A model generated the notes under the pieces. It did not search any database, had not been told where the DNA came from, and saw only the letters and a list, made by a program, of their open reading frames with translations. A stretch of 64,000 nucleotides of DNA from Clarkia xantiana subsp. parviflora. Its lineage: Eukaryota; Streptophyta; Magnoliopsida; Myrtales; Onagraceae. The translations under genes were made by a program, and so were the position numbers. Shown here one piece after another: positions 1 to 10,981 of this stretch (within the stretch, counting starts at the first letter, position 1; each line of letters begins with the position of its first letter). The DNA is taken from NCBI GenBank assembly GCA_036873135.1, contig JAPTYO010000059.1, positions 11,587,066-11,651,065 of the forward strand, read 5' to 3'.

Positions 1-105
1 AGTGTTGGTGCGTGTTTACGCACTAGCTGGATTGTTGGTTGCATTTTCCAGGATATCAAATCTTGCTGTCTTCTTGTCAGAATTAGTCTTCCCACGGCTG
101 TTACC

Positions 106-515
106 ATGAGTAAGTCCACTATCTCCATCTTGATGGGAAAAAACTTGTCTTTGCAGATAGCTGATGTGTACAGAAATCCATTTGTTGGGAGGAATGTCCA
201 TACAAGTGCCCCCGCTACTCTGGAGTCTTCGGACACGGTCGCGGTAAAAGGCTTGTGAGTAAGACGTCTCATTGTATCTTCTTTGAACTTGTTAATTTTC
301 CAAGTTATTGCTGGCTGCAGCTTCTGTTTTTGGCATAATTCTCGAAAGATCCGACGCAGGGGCGCGTTCCTCGAGCGATTCTTAGTTCTTTATGCCGAGC
401 ATGACCGTGTTAATTCCTTCTTGTGATAAAGGAAATAGAGTTGAGGGTTGTGCAGTGGTGTCTTCTGCCCCCCGGTCGAGGGACCGGCCCAAGGAGGAGT
501 GTTACTCTTATTGAG
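106..515 (+). pseudogene. Remnant of the antisense gene of element A
   Basis: This is the antisense gene that the other elements carry between pol and the 3' LTR, here on plus because A is on minus. ATGAGTAAG at 106 matches the start of the gene in B and D. A stretch near 455-515 encodes an SSAPRS-type segment followed by a GTAAGT donor at 516, as in exon 3 of D. I cannot find the conserved 242-nt exon, and the frame is broken, so I read it as a remnant. The stretch from 516 to about 1290 resembles the 3' untranslated part of that gene in B, C and D and has no convincing coding content. Confidence 0.45.
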
Positions 516-1292
516 GTAAGTATTTGTTGATTCCTGATTTTGATGCCCGTATTGCTGATTGTCGCCCTTATGTTGAAGAGCTATGTTGTGTTGAATGTTG
601 AAACAATCATTCTTGTCGTGTCCTTTGTGTGGATGACGACATTGCATTTGATGTTGACATTATGAATTCTTTGCCATAGGTTGTTAGAGGTGATGCTAAC
701 TCTTGGTTGGTGTCGGGCTGTCTGCTTCCGGCATGTTGAACCCTTTGATGTTGTGTTGATAATTCTTTGTTCATGCCTTTGCTTGCATGATATTTCGTCA
801 CCTGGACCTGTTTTCAATAATAATCATGTGATAACTTGTTAGTAATATTCCATACCTTGAGTTATCTATGCCGTCCATATGCTTTGGACTTGGAAGATAG
901 GATAGATATCCTTAGATGATGAACATGATGTCCGTAATTGAGACTGTATGTCGCTCATTGTTGAGTGTTATGATCGCCCCTCTTGGTTAGATTCCAAGGC
1001 ATGGCAAGATGGATAGAGCATAGGATGTTGCGACTTGCGCATTGTAGGTTTTTTGTTTGATGTGGATGACTAGTAATCATAGATGTAGTCTCCGCAGCCG
1101 TGACCATTAGCCACTTCTTGATTGATAACTTGAGATGCTCTCCTGATTGCTTGCATGATGCATTACGCATGTTGCCCTTCTTTCCTAAATAGCTTGCCGC
1201 TATATATGTTGCAACCTGCCAAGTATTTTGCGTATAACAATATTTCTTAACAAGTAGTGTATTTGAAAGGTATTATCTTGGCTAAGCAAGAT

Positions 1293-1436
1293 ACTAGTTT
1301 TTACCATCTCTTAGTTCCACTCTAAGGCGACGTTGTACAAGACTCGACTTGTAAATTTTATGAGTTTTAAACAGGGTGCGCACCTGCCAGCGTGTATCAA
1401 CCCGCGTTGGGGAAGCATACGTAAAAACATTTTGGT
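1293..1436. other. Conserved non-coding block (copy in A)
   Basis: This block of about 140 bp is nearly base-identical in A, B (9619-9760), C (22323-22464) and D (39276-39417). It lies between the antisense gene and the 66-bp repeats. It contains ACTAGTTT, a run with TTTTATGAGTTTTAAACAGG and GGTGCGCACC. No frame is conserved for coding. Function unknown. Confidence 0.7.
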
Positions 1437-1679
1437 TTTTTTAAAAGATGTTTGTGAACCCTAAAAAAGCTCGTGATACACGCAAAAACCGTGTTGATAA
1501 ATTATTTGAAAAAGTATTTGATACATAAGATATTTGATAAAATATTTGATAAAGTATTTGAAAAACTATTTGTGATACATGATTCCTGCGTCCAGGGACC
1601 ACGTAATACTTTTTGAAAATATGAATTGTGATGCATGCTTTCTGCGTCCAGGAACCATGCAACACGATTTGAAATTCTG

Positions 1680-1960
1680 TAATACGGAATTGTCATCTAT
1701 CAAGAGGACTTTTGCCGTAAAGAGTGAACCCTTAAGCAGGAATTCATAGTATGAGATTGTCATCTAAGAGGACATTCTCCATAAAGAGTGAAGCCTTTAA
1801 ACAGGAATTCACACTTGTTGTAGCGTGGGGTCGTTGTCTAACAAGAGAACTTCCGCCACTTACGGGGTGATCAGTCCCGTATTGTATTTGCCCATCCTGT
1901 TCTGAATCCAGGGAATGGCTATGAACATGAGGATTTGCCTCTAACAAGAGATGTCACAGC
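1680..1960. repeat. Decayed 66-bp tandem repeats (A)
   Basis: These are about three degenerate units of the repeat containing GGATTGTC, AGAGGACATT and CAGGAATTC, which is well preserved in B, C and D. Before it, 1440-1680 holds AT-rich short repeats built on ATATTTGATAAA, also seen in B, C and D. Confidence 0.6.
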
Positions 1961-2030
1961 ATGTCATTTTTTAGAAGTAAACATGGGGTTTGTCTTTACA
2001 AAGAGGATACCTCAACATGCTACTTTTGAT

Positions 2031-2373
2031 AGTAGATCTTGGTGTTAATCCAAGATATTGCTTGTAGTTGACGCCTTTGGAATAGTCGTCATTTTGATTA
2101 GTAGACCTTGGTGTTATTCCAAGGTATTGCTTGTAGTTGACGCCTCTGGAATAGTCGTCATTTTGATAGTAGACCTTGGTCTTATTCCAAGGTATTGCTT
2201 GTAGTTGACGCCTCTGGAATAGTCGTCATTTTGATAGAAGACCTTGGTGTTATTCCAAGGTATTGCTTGTAGTTGACGCCTCTGGAATAGTCATCATTTT
2301 GATAGAAGACCTTGGTGTTATTCCAAGGTATTGCTTGTAGTTGACGCCTCTGGAATAGTCGTCATTTTGATAG
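2031..2373. repeat. 68-bp tandem repeat, about five units (A)
   Basis: Units begin near GTAGACCTTGG and include GTTATTCCAAGG, GTAGTTGACGCC and GGAATAGTCGTCATTT. Units are nearly identical to each other here. Two to three units of the same repeat occur in C (21430-21560) and D (38240-38440), and one degenerate unit in B (10540-10600). From 2374 to 3290 the sequence is AT-rich and I see no gene in it. Confidence 0.8.
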
Positions 2374-3293
2374 ATAATCCGCAAGTTGTCATTGCGATAT
2401 ATAAGTTGACTGTGCACATAGCGCGATGGTTCTGTGTTGCCGGCACCTTCTTGAGATAGCCGCCAATGTTATGAATGGAGAAATAAACTCCCTTGTTGGT
2501 GTAGATAATTGATATGTTGGCGTTGTATACCATAAACCCCCCTTGAACACAATGCTTAGCTTGTATTGTTGAAGTAGATTTTTGTGCATAGGTTACTACT
2601 TGGCGTTATTCCCATGTAGTAATCGTAGTGTAGCATGTACCTACGAACAGAGTTGCTTTTGTCAGATAATCTCAATTTTTATAAGTTTGCAAAAGTATGA
2701 AGTCTTGAAATTTTCTTTTTAGTCATGCATATAATAAATAAAGTAAAGGAATCTGATACGAGGATTCCTTGTTTGTGTAGGAAACTTCCCTGAGTGCGGA
2801 CGTGATAGGTGCGGATCATGATAGGTATGTATATATGTTAGGTAAAATGTCGAGCACTTGTCAGCTTGGTGCCCCCCCAAGTCGCTTGGCAGTTGTATCG
2901 CTGTTTCCTGATGGTTTTTATTGTTTCATCTTCTAATAGTGCATAATCTGCCCTTGGGTAATGCCCACGCCTTATTTATTATTGCGACACGATTTTTAGT
3001 CTTGCGCATATAGAATGCTTGAGGCTTTGTGTTGTTGACGCGATTAATATGTGCGTAGTTGCTACTTGGCGTTATTCCAAGGTAATATGCGTCATAATAA
3101 TGTACCTACGAAAGTAGATTTAACCTTTATTAGATATTTGGAGTTCGCACAACGGATTACAAGAAAGCGTCTACTGATCACTTCTTTTGAAAAGTACTGA
3201 GGCTAATAAGCATAAGTTGTACTTAATCTAAAAAGATTTTAAAATAGATATGCGAAAAAGGAGATAAAGGGATTGCTGATGTGTTTGACGTCC

Positions 3294-5452
3294 TCATAGG
3301 TAATTTGTTGGCCTGTTGACTCTGCCACGTGCCACATAGTTTCTCAATGCATCTAGCGTGTTGAGCTCTTCAATCTCCACCTTTGGGGATGAACAAATGT
3401 TGATGTCATGCCCCCCAGTTTTACGTTGGTTGTGTTGTTCTTCAACATCTTTGCCAAGGAAGGCAGTCGTTGGCTCAAGTGGGCGGTGAAGTTTGTTTTC
3501 CGGGAGTTTGAAATTTGCTTCTTCCGCCTTCATGCTCCAAGGATTGTATAAGTCGTCACAATTGGTTCCATAAGTGACGTTGTTTTTCTGGTGTTTGGAG
3601 ATAGGTGGATTATCATCCGCCTTTTCTTTTCCCTTGCCTTTATCTGCATACTTCAAACGAGGCTTCCTTTGATGCTTATTGCCTTGGTTGATATACTTCT
3701 TCATTTTTCCTTCTAAGATCAAGCTGTTTACATGAAGCTTTAATCCATCACAGCTTTCTGTCTCGTGGCCAAATACTTCATGATTTTCACACCATTTGCT
3801 TTCATCTTTTCCCAGTGGGCTCTTGTGGAAATTGGAGGGCTTTTTCCACAGCTTGGTTTCTTTCATTTCTTTCAAGATGACAGATAATGGTGTGTTCAAT
3901 GGAACACATTTGGCGAGATTGGTTTCTTTGAGCCTTTGGGCATTTGACTGGAATGGCCTCTTTTGTTGCGGTTGTCTCTTTTTCCAGGAGACGTGTATCT
4001 CCTTTTCAATCATTGCCTTCAAGGTTCTTGTTGTCAATCCCGTGATTGGGACGTCATCGTCACTAACAGGTTTTTCCCGTCCCTCCTTGTGACAGATGTC
4101 AGCATCGTCTTGGCTTGTCCTTGTGGAAGGACCTTCCTTGTGTATTTTTGATGACCCTGCTTGAGTCTTCTTTGGAGGGTTGTCGCCTTGATCGACGAAT
4201 TGCTTTAGTTCGCCCTTGAGGACGAAGTTGTTAATTCGGAAACGTAGACTGACACAGCTGTCCGTCTCGTGGCCGAAGACCTCGTGGTTTTCACACCACT
4301 TGTCTTTGTCTTTCCCCAACGGGCCTTTTCTGAAATTGTTCGGCTCTTTCCACATGTTCGCATCCTTCATCCCTCTCAATATCACGGATAGCGGGGCATT
4401 CAAAGGAATGCAGTCAGCGAGGTTTACTTCTTTTGGCTTCTGGAAATCTCCTTGAAAAGGTCTTTTCGGCTGAGGCTGCCAATTTCTTCCTTTTTTACCG
4501 CTTGAGGGCGGTTTTGTTTGATTCTGCTTTGGAGGTTGTTTCCATGCCTCTTTTTGGTGTTGTGCTATCACGTATGGATTGCATGAGCGTGCAGCTCCGT
4601 GCCTTGATTGTTGGTACTGGAAGGTACCTTCCGTGCATTGCCCCTCTATTCTTTGGTGCAGTGCGTCTTGATGACTTGTGACTCGAGACTTTGTCCCTGT
4701 CGCCTCAACTTGTCTGTTGACTGGAGGCAGAGGTTGTGATGGCTGGGCGTATCCTTGGTTCCTTGATATCTTTCGGAATGCAAGGGATTCTTCGAGTGCG
4801 GTCGTCATGGTAGGAGAGACAGGTGGTGGTGGGTTGACACCTTTGTATTGGAGGACTCCTTGGTCGTATTGTGCGAAGGATGCCTTTCTTGTTGGCGTGA
4901 AGAAAGCATTGGATGTGGCAACAGGGATTTGGAAGGATCCCAGTTGTCTTCTTATTGGCTTCTGCGCGGTTATGGGCAAGGCGTCATGGTATGCAACATG
5001 CTCATTGTCATTTGATGAAAAATCAATGACATCTTCAAAGTCGGCATCCTTTATGTCAGCATACTCCAAGTTGGTGTCATCGGTCTTGTGCATTGTCTTT
5101 GCAATGTACACTTCTTGCTCATATGAGTTCTCGCTTTCAGCGTCAAAGTCTCTTGCATTCCTCCAATGACAGGCTCCTTGGGAAGGAGTGTATGAATGTG
5201 CGGCTTCATATCTTGTATGCTGGAAGGCATTTTCTGCATGTTGGTCCTTGCCTTGGAATGGACGGCCTTGGCGGGTAGTGTCTTGCGACGTTTCTCTTGT
5301 CGGCGCAGCGTGTTCCTGGGTGGTTGGAGGTGGTTGGGCCGCATATCCTTGACTTTTCAGTGACTCGCGGAATGCGAGTAAGTCTTTCAGCGCAGCCATC
5401 ATTGCTGGAGTATACGAAGGCATCGGGTTTGCTCTCGTTCCTTGTTGTTCGC
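3294..5452 (-). pseudogene. gag: Gag-type protein of element A, main part (5' end displaced by B)
   Basis: An open frame of about 720 codons reads leftward from the B insertion point. Gag proteins coat and package the element RNA in the cytoplasm. Two near-identical zinc-knuckle motifs of the C-x2-H-x4-H-x4-C kind (WCENHEVFGHE...) lie near 4250-4304 and 3750-3810. A PAMMAALKDLLAFR-type segment near 5400 recurs as PTMTTALEESLAFR near 4815. Between these lies a SYEQE...DFSS segment (about 5150-4970) resembling the linker before protease in B and C. The capsid core seen in D is missing, and there is no protease DGGS motif. The C-terminal segment (ENKL...AFLG...GHDIN.C) matches the end of the D protein. 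The start codon is separated by element B, and the upstream exon-like part has a stop and a frame change, so the gene is broken. Reading the frame on into the B LTR is accidental. Confidence 0.75.
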
Positions 5453-6152
5453 TGTTGCGTCCGGGATGAACTGGGTCGTGGGGACGCGTCTGTTCGTATG
5501 GATGTGCGGGTTTTCGGGCTGTAACCCTTCGTCTGGAAGAGGTTTGGGCCACTGGCGAGTGTTCGGTTGACTCCCGTAAAGGACTGTGTCTCAAAGCGTG
5601 GTTGTGTCTCATAGGGGCGCCTGAGTCTCAGAAGGCGGTGGTCTGCGCACAAATCCGGATGTCTGGGCGACGATTCCTGCACAAAGGACCAGTGCTAGCA
5701 CGGAGAGGGGGGGTGGTGCTAGCGGAGCCCTCTCCGAAGCTTAAGTCACTATAGGGCTAAAAGAGTAATTTCTAGAGAGAAGTCAGAGCTCAAAATACCA
5801 AAGTTGGGCAAATGAGAGGATGTGTGAAAATGGGTGGCCAAGGTCTCCTATTTATAGGCTTCCTTGAGACCGGACCCGGTTTTAAAGCGGTTTGATGACG
5901 GTCTAAAAGCAAGCGGTAACCGTCATCATCATTGGTAATATGCGAACTTGACTTCTCTTCATGTAACGGTAATCGCGTAAACGGTAGTCGCGCAATGCCC
6001 GTAGTGCAATCCGGACGTCCGGGTGTGCGTAAACGCACTTCCGGAACGTTTTTACCCCTTGGGAGACGTTTTTCAAGTTGTGATGTGATTTTCGGCGTGT
6101 TTTGCGAGGCCCGAAACGTAAATACGAACTCGAATTGGACACATATCCATCA
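5453..6152 (-). repeat. 3' LTR of element B
   Basis: The LTR is 700 bp. On the minus strand it starts TGATGGATATG and ends GGACGCAACA, giving the usual TG...CA ends. A TATAAATA box lies at 5849-5856 (minus). It is about 100 bp shorter than the 5' LTR, chiefly because the U3 hairpin region near 6010 is missing and a short repeat near 5780 is absent. Confidence 0.92.
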
Positions 6153-6161
6153 CTTGCTTCC
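6153..6161 (-). other. Polypurine tract of element B (altered)
   Basis: Reading on minus, GGAAGCAAG directly precedes the 3' LTR. C, D and E have GGGGGCAAG at the same place, so two of the five G residues have changed here. This tract primes plus-strand DNA synthesis in LTR retrotransposons. Confidence 0.7.
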
Positions 6162-6924
6162 GAGTCAAGTAACGGTTGAAAACCTTTCTTGACTCTATTT
6201 TTAAGTTAGGATACGCGTCCAATTTGTGTTTGACGCTAACCTTCCGGTTTCGGTTATTGGTTGGACGTAGCAATCTTGATTTCGTCCGTCCCTTGATTTT
6301 CCGACCGAATGACTTTGTTTCCTGTCATCATGGTTAGTGCAAATAGGGAATGTGTATATGTAGCGCGTAAGTGTGGTTACCGTTAGGGATATAAACGATT
6401 AGCAATACACCATGCGAACATGCTTTTATCAACATGCATGCACAAGTAATGGTTATGGCAAGATTGTAATTACGTGATGTAAGAGATATAATCCGTACAT
6501 TTCTAATTCTAAAACGACTTAGCAACTATCAAATCATGCATCATGCGACATGAAAACATACGCGTAGAATGACGGGTTTGATACGTGCAATATCAAAATA
6601 ATCATGTACGTAGGAATAGATATTTAGAAGAGAGGGTGGAGTGTACCATAAATGCTTAGGCGTGAGTGTAGACAAGTTACTCCTTTAATCCTTATCACCA
6701 AAGCATCTTTTGGGATATGTAACTACACAAATCCCCAATCATTCCTCCATCATCTTGGGAATTCATTATTCCTTCTTCTTTGCAGGTAATCCTTTCATCA
6801 TTTCTCGAAATTGTTTGTGTGTTCATAGTTTCTTCACCGTCGTAAAGCTTAGACATATCCCGAAAGTTTCGTGCTTAATACTTGACTTGTTTTCAGAAAT
6901 TGACACCACCAATCGACTCAGATT
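6162..6924. other. Non-coding 3' region of element B
   Basis: AT-rich sequence homologous to the stretch before the 3' LTR in C (25700-26330), D (43540-44150) and E (27960-28590). I see no gene in it. Confidence 0.6.
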
Positions 6925-7110
6925 GTCACGAGGATTCCAGCGCCGCCTTCGGAATCGCCAGGAGACGCCGGACGCGCCCTCACGCGCCGCCGCATGAGAT
7001 TTGCCTTGCCGGCGCGTGTAGCCCACGCGCCGCCTTCCCGTGCTCCGTTCGTCGCGGTCCTTACCTTTCTGAAATCGTCTCGACGAGGGGAATCCATTGT
7101 GATACTTTTC
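6925..7110. other. GC-rich conserved segment (copy in B)
   Basis: A sharply GC-rich patch, with GGCGCGTG and GCGGCGCGTGAGGGCGCG on minus, lies in AT-rich surroundings. The same patch occurs in C (25455-25620) and D (43255-43420). No frame stays open across all three copies. It may be a captured host gene fragment. Confidence 0.5.
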
Positions 7111-7111
7111 G

Positions 7112-7348
7112 TCACGTTTCGAGGTAATCTGGAAATTCGATTTTACAGGACAGCTTCGACTTGATTTCGAATGTCGCCGTATTGTTGTTCGTTTGAGCTA
7201 TTTGTCGTTGTTGTCGTATGGAACTGCTTGTTGATGCTTGTATGTCGAATATTTGCTGATTAGTTGCCGTTATTATCGCCGCTAGTGCATGACTTAGACG
7301 ATTTTTCACTTCTGTGGATAGTTGAGGTAGAATTCCCCGTTTGGACAT
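7112..7348 (-). CDS. Small sense-strand reading frame near the 3' end of B (hypothetical)
   Basis: This frame has 78 codons from an ATG at 7348. It begins MSKRGILPQ and contains NRLSHALAAII and a NQQIFD segment. D has a related small frame at 42901-43095 (RGILYQI..., ENRLNYGQ, NQQLLD) and C a related stretch near 25117-25312. The shared order of residues suggests a once-coding segment. I do not recognise a family. It lies between the antisense gene and the 3' LTR and reads in the sense direction. Confidence 0.35.
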   Translation of the reverse strand: MSKRGILPQLSTEVKNRLSHALAAIITATNQQIFDIQASTSSSIRQQRQIAQTNNNTATFEIKSKLSCKIEFPDYLET

Positions 7349-7597
7349 AGTGCCCCCGTGCCTTTGTGTAGAGGCTTTTTGGCCGGTATGCATAATTTTT
7401 CCCCTTGATGTGTTCGTTGGTTGATGGGCATTGCCAAACGTCTTTAGGAGTAGCCTTTTGTTGCCTTTGAAGCCTTAGGAAAATATTTTCCTTAAGTGTC
7501 GTCGTACTTGATCCTTGTGGTTTGTCCCGTTAGATTCACCGTTTGCATGATAGCCTCTTAAGACGTTAATCCCTTTTACCGTATGTACCAACTTTGC

Positions 7598-7795
7598 TAT
7601 GCGCGTGGACTTTGGCTACGTGCGTTGATTTTTGCTACGCGCGTTGACTTTTGCTATGCGCGTTTGACTTTTGCTACGCGCGTTGACTTTTGCTATGCGC
7701 GTTGACTTTTGCCATGCACGTTGACTTTTGCTACACGCGTTGACTTTTGCCATGCACGTTGACTTTTGCTATGCGCGTTGACTTCTGCTTGGTTC
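7598..7795. repeat. Tandem repeats of about 19 bp (B)
   Basis: About ten units of GCGCGTTGACTTTTGCTA type lie directly upstream of the antisense gene start at 7860. C and D have longer arrays of an 18/36-bp unit at the same position, sharing the GCGCGT core. Confidence 0.85.
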
Positions 7796-7859
7796 TTGCA
7801 GATTGTGGGGTCGTAGTAACCTCTTGCGGAATTCCCTTCCTTTTGACCGAGTTGTTGCT

Positions 7860-9078
7860 ATGAGTAAGTCCTTCATTCTTACTCTTGAACATTTTTTAGC
7901 GTTTTGACACTTATAATGGATACCCTTTTAAACGGCTATATGTCTTTTGTGAATTCATATTGCAGGTTGGTTTGCCGGAAAGAGTTCGTCTCTCCATGCG
8001 GCGGCTTCGCGTATTGCTTCTCGCGCCGATCCGGCTTTGGTAGCCCCTGCCCCCATCACTCCTGCCAATTCGGGGCGTGATCTTGGCAAAGGGTCTTCTA
8101 CTCATGTGACCGGGGATACTCCCCCAGTGTCTGATTCTCGCGTTTCTTCCAAGCGGACTGACACAGTGGTGCGTGGACCGACTGATCCCAAGCGCTTGAA
8201 GCCAAATGCGACTACTTCCACTCGTAAAGGCAAGGAAGTCGCGAGTCGCAATGTAGCGTCATCTGCCCCCCAGTCGGGAAACCGACTTGTGGAAGTCCGC
8301 GGACTCTGTAAGTATAATTTTGATGAATGTATTCCGTGGTTTTGTTATTTGTTGTTAGCGGTTCCTCCTCTTAGGCGTGACCATCTGGTCTGCCCCGTTG
8401 GATTGGACATTACTGGGGACACTTGGGCACCTTTTGGTAATGGTGGAGTTTATTTCCCCAAGGAGTCGTCACTTCGCACTCCAGAGGTTGGAGTTCGCGT
8501 ATTGCGTAGATGTGTTCCACCGGGTGATAGGCTTTCTTTCCCATCGACTGATGAGGAAGCTGAGGCTTATGCACAGAGTGCCTTATCCCGGTTTGCTCCT
8601 GTAAGTAACTTGGTTCTTTTTTCCAAGTTTGTTGTTTTTGCGATTTATGTTCGACTTATCGCATTGATGTGTGCAGGTTGTAGCCGACATGGTAAACATG
8701 TCATCTTTTGTTATGGAGCTGGTAAGCGCGAAGCAGGCAGCTATGGATAAGTGTGACGCTTTGCGCCAAGAGTTGTCACGAACCAAGGAAGAGGCTCGCG
8801 TGTTGAGTTCGAAAGTCACTGCTTCTGAGAGCCGTTATGAGGCGCGCCATACTCGCTTGTCAAAGCTTGAGTCTGAGATGATCGCTCTTGAGAAGAAGGT
8901 TACAAACGATCTTCATTCTCAAGGAGCGGAATTACTTGCTCTTGGTAAGGAGAGTCGGGAGAAGGGCGTACAAGTGGGTTTCACCAAGTCCTTGGGGACT
9001 TCTGATTTTGAAGCTGCTGTTGAGGAGAAAGTGAACCACTTGATGCGTGTTACGCCCTTTCTCATATTGAGGCGCTGA
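7860..9078 (+). pseudogene. Antisense gene of element B, first exon reduced, C-terminus truncated
   Basis: This gene runs against pol. ATGA is followed at once by a GTAAGT donor, so the first coding exon may be only four bases. The exons I infer are 7966-8307, 8359-8600 (242 nt) and 8677-9078. All three have AG before them, GT donors end the first two, and the phases fit. The protein reads WFAGKSSSLHAAASRIAS..., then a basic, Ser/Thr-rich linker, then GVYFPKESS...PEVGVRVL, then VVADMVNMSSFVMEL and a long coiled-coil-like, charged region. Relative to C, a deletion after NHLM (near 9040) shifts the frame and ends the protein early. Antisense extra genes at this place are known in Tat-lineage elements. 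Their role is not known. Confidence 0.65.
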
Positions 9079-9618
9079 ACCTTTTGGAGTGTGGCCTTCC
9101 CAACTACGAGGTGTTGGTTGATGAAAGGGGGATGTAAACGTCATTGTTACTTCTCCTGAGTTTATGGAGGTTGCCCCCGGGCCCTCTGGAGGTGGTGCCG
9201 CTATTTGAACTACTCGTTTATTTGAGCATGCTGGGCTTGTTTCCACTTTGCTTTTGTTTGTGTTTGGAACTTTGTTGGAGTTGTTCCTTGGTTGTTGCCT
9301 GTGACTTGTTCGCTTTGAACTACGTCGTTTGAACCTGCTTTATACATAGCAGTTTGCATGATAACTTGTTAGTAATATTTCATACCGTTATCGTTTATTG
9401 TGTTTATTGAACGTGGATGACTAGTAGCGTAAACGTAGTCCCCGCAATCGTGACCGATAGCCACTTTTGGTTCAAGATTGTTTGCATGATGTGTTATGCA
9501 TGTTGTACGTCTTCCTGTATAGCTTGTCGCTATATCTGTCGAAACCTGTCAAGTGATTCGCGTATAGCGACTTAACAAGTGGTATGTTTGAAATGTGTTA
9601 TCTTGGCTTGGGCAAGAT

Positions 9619-9760
9619 ACTAGTTTATACCGTCTATTAGTTCCACTCTAAGGCGACGTTGTACAAGACTCGACTTGTAAATTTTATGAGTTTTAAACAG
9701 GGTGCGCACCTGCCAGCGTGTATCAACCCGCGTTGGGGAAGCATACGTAAAAACATTTTG
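9619..9760. other. Conserved non-coding block (copy in B)
   Basis: This is the same block as 1293-1436, in the same orientation, with only a few base differences over about 140 bp. The stretch from 9079 to 9618 resembles the 3' untranslated part of the antisense gene in C and D. Confidence 0.75.
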
Positions 9761-10027
9761 GGTTTTTGAAGAAGCATTTTGTGAATCCTAAAAGGCTTAT
9801 TAATAAAGTATTTGGAAAGGTGTTTGATACATAAAATATTTGATAAGATATTTGGTAAACTATTTGATAAGATATTTGGTAAAATATTTGTGATACATGA
9901 TTCCTGCGTCCAAAGACCATGTAACACTTTTGTAAGTATGAATTGTGATGCATGTTTTCTGCGTCCAGGAACCATGCAACACGGTTTGAAAATCTGTAGT
10001 ACGGAATTGTCATCTAACAAGAGGATT

Positions 10028-10400
10028 TCTGCCATATAGATAGAACCCTTAATAGGAATTCGTAATATGGGATTGTCGTCTATTAAGAGGACATTCGTCA
10101 TGAAGAGTGAACCCTAACCAGGAATTCGTAATATGGGATTGTCGTCTAGAAAGAGGACATTCACCATGAAGAGTGAACCCTAACCAGGAATTCGTAATAT
10201 GGGATTGTCGTCTAAAAAAGAGGACCTTCGCCATGAAGAGTGAACCCTAACCAGGAATTCGGAATATGGGATTGTCGTCTAAAAAGAGGACCTTTGCCAT
10301 GAATAGTGAACCCTAACCAGGAATTCTGAATATGGGATTGTCGTCTTAGAAAGAGGACATTCGTCATGAAGAGTGAACCCTAACCAGGAATTCACACTTG
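10028..10400. repeat. 66-bp tandem repeat, five to six units (B)
   Basis: Each unit contains GGAATTCGTAATATGGGATTG, split here by small changes, followed by CGTCTA, AGAGGAC and GAAGAGTGAACCC. Because 66 is a multiple of three, reading frames pass through the array. These are not genes. One degenerate 68-bp-type unit follows near 10540-10600. Confidence 0.85.
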
Positions 10401-10981
10401 TTGTAGTGTGGGGTCATTGCCTATCAAAGGAACTTCCGCCATTTATGGGGTGATCAATCCCGTACTGTATTTGCCCATCCTGTTCTGAATCCAGGGAATA
10501 GCTGTGAACATGAGGATCTCAACATGCCACTTTTGATAGTAGGTCTTGGTGTTAATCCAAGATATTGTTTGTAGATGATGCCACTTGAATGGTCGTCATT
10601 TTGAGTAGAGAATTTCTATAGGTTCCTTTTTTTATGGATAATCCGCAAGTTGTCATTGCGGCATATAAGTTGATTGTGCACATAGCGCAATGGCTTTGTG
10701 TTGTCGGCCCCTTCTTGAGATAGATGCCAATTTATGAATGGAGAAATAAACTCCTTGTTGGTGTAGATAATAGTTGTTGTAGTTACTTTGTTTTACTTCC
10801 AAGTAACGTACATAGAGTAATTGTTCTTACGAAGATAGAACAACTTCATTAGGTTCATGAGATTATTACAAAGATGCCACTTTATATGAGAGAGTGGTCT
10901 TTTCAACAAGTAGATGCGATATGGAAATAAGAGCAAAAGGGCTTGATACAACAGCTCCTTTTGTGATAGAAGATTATCCTT

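Noticed and set aside
390..647. Minus-strand frame with CRHPHKGHDKNDC, resembling a zinc knuckle
   Set aside because: The spacing does not match the family knuckle, the stretch overlaps the antisense-gene remnant of A, and no other gag feature is near.
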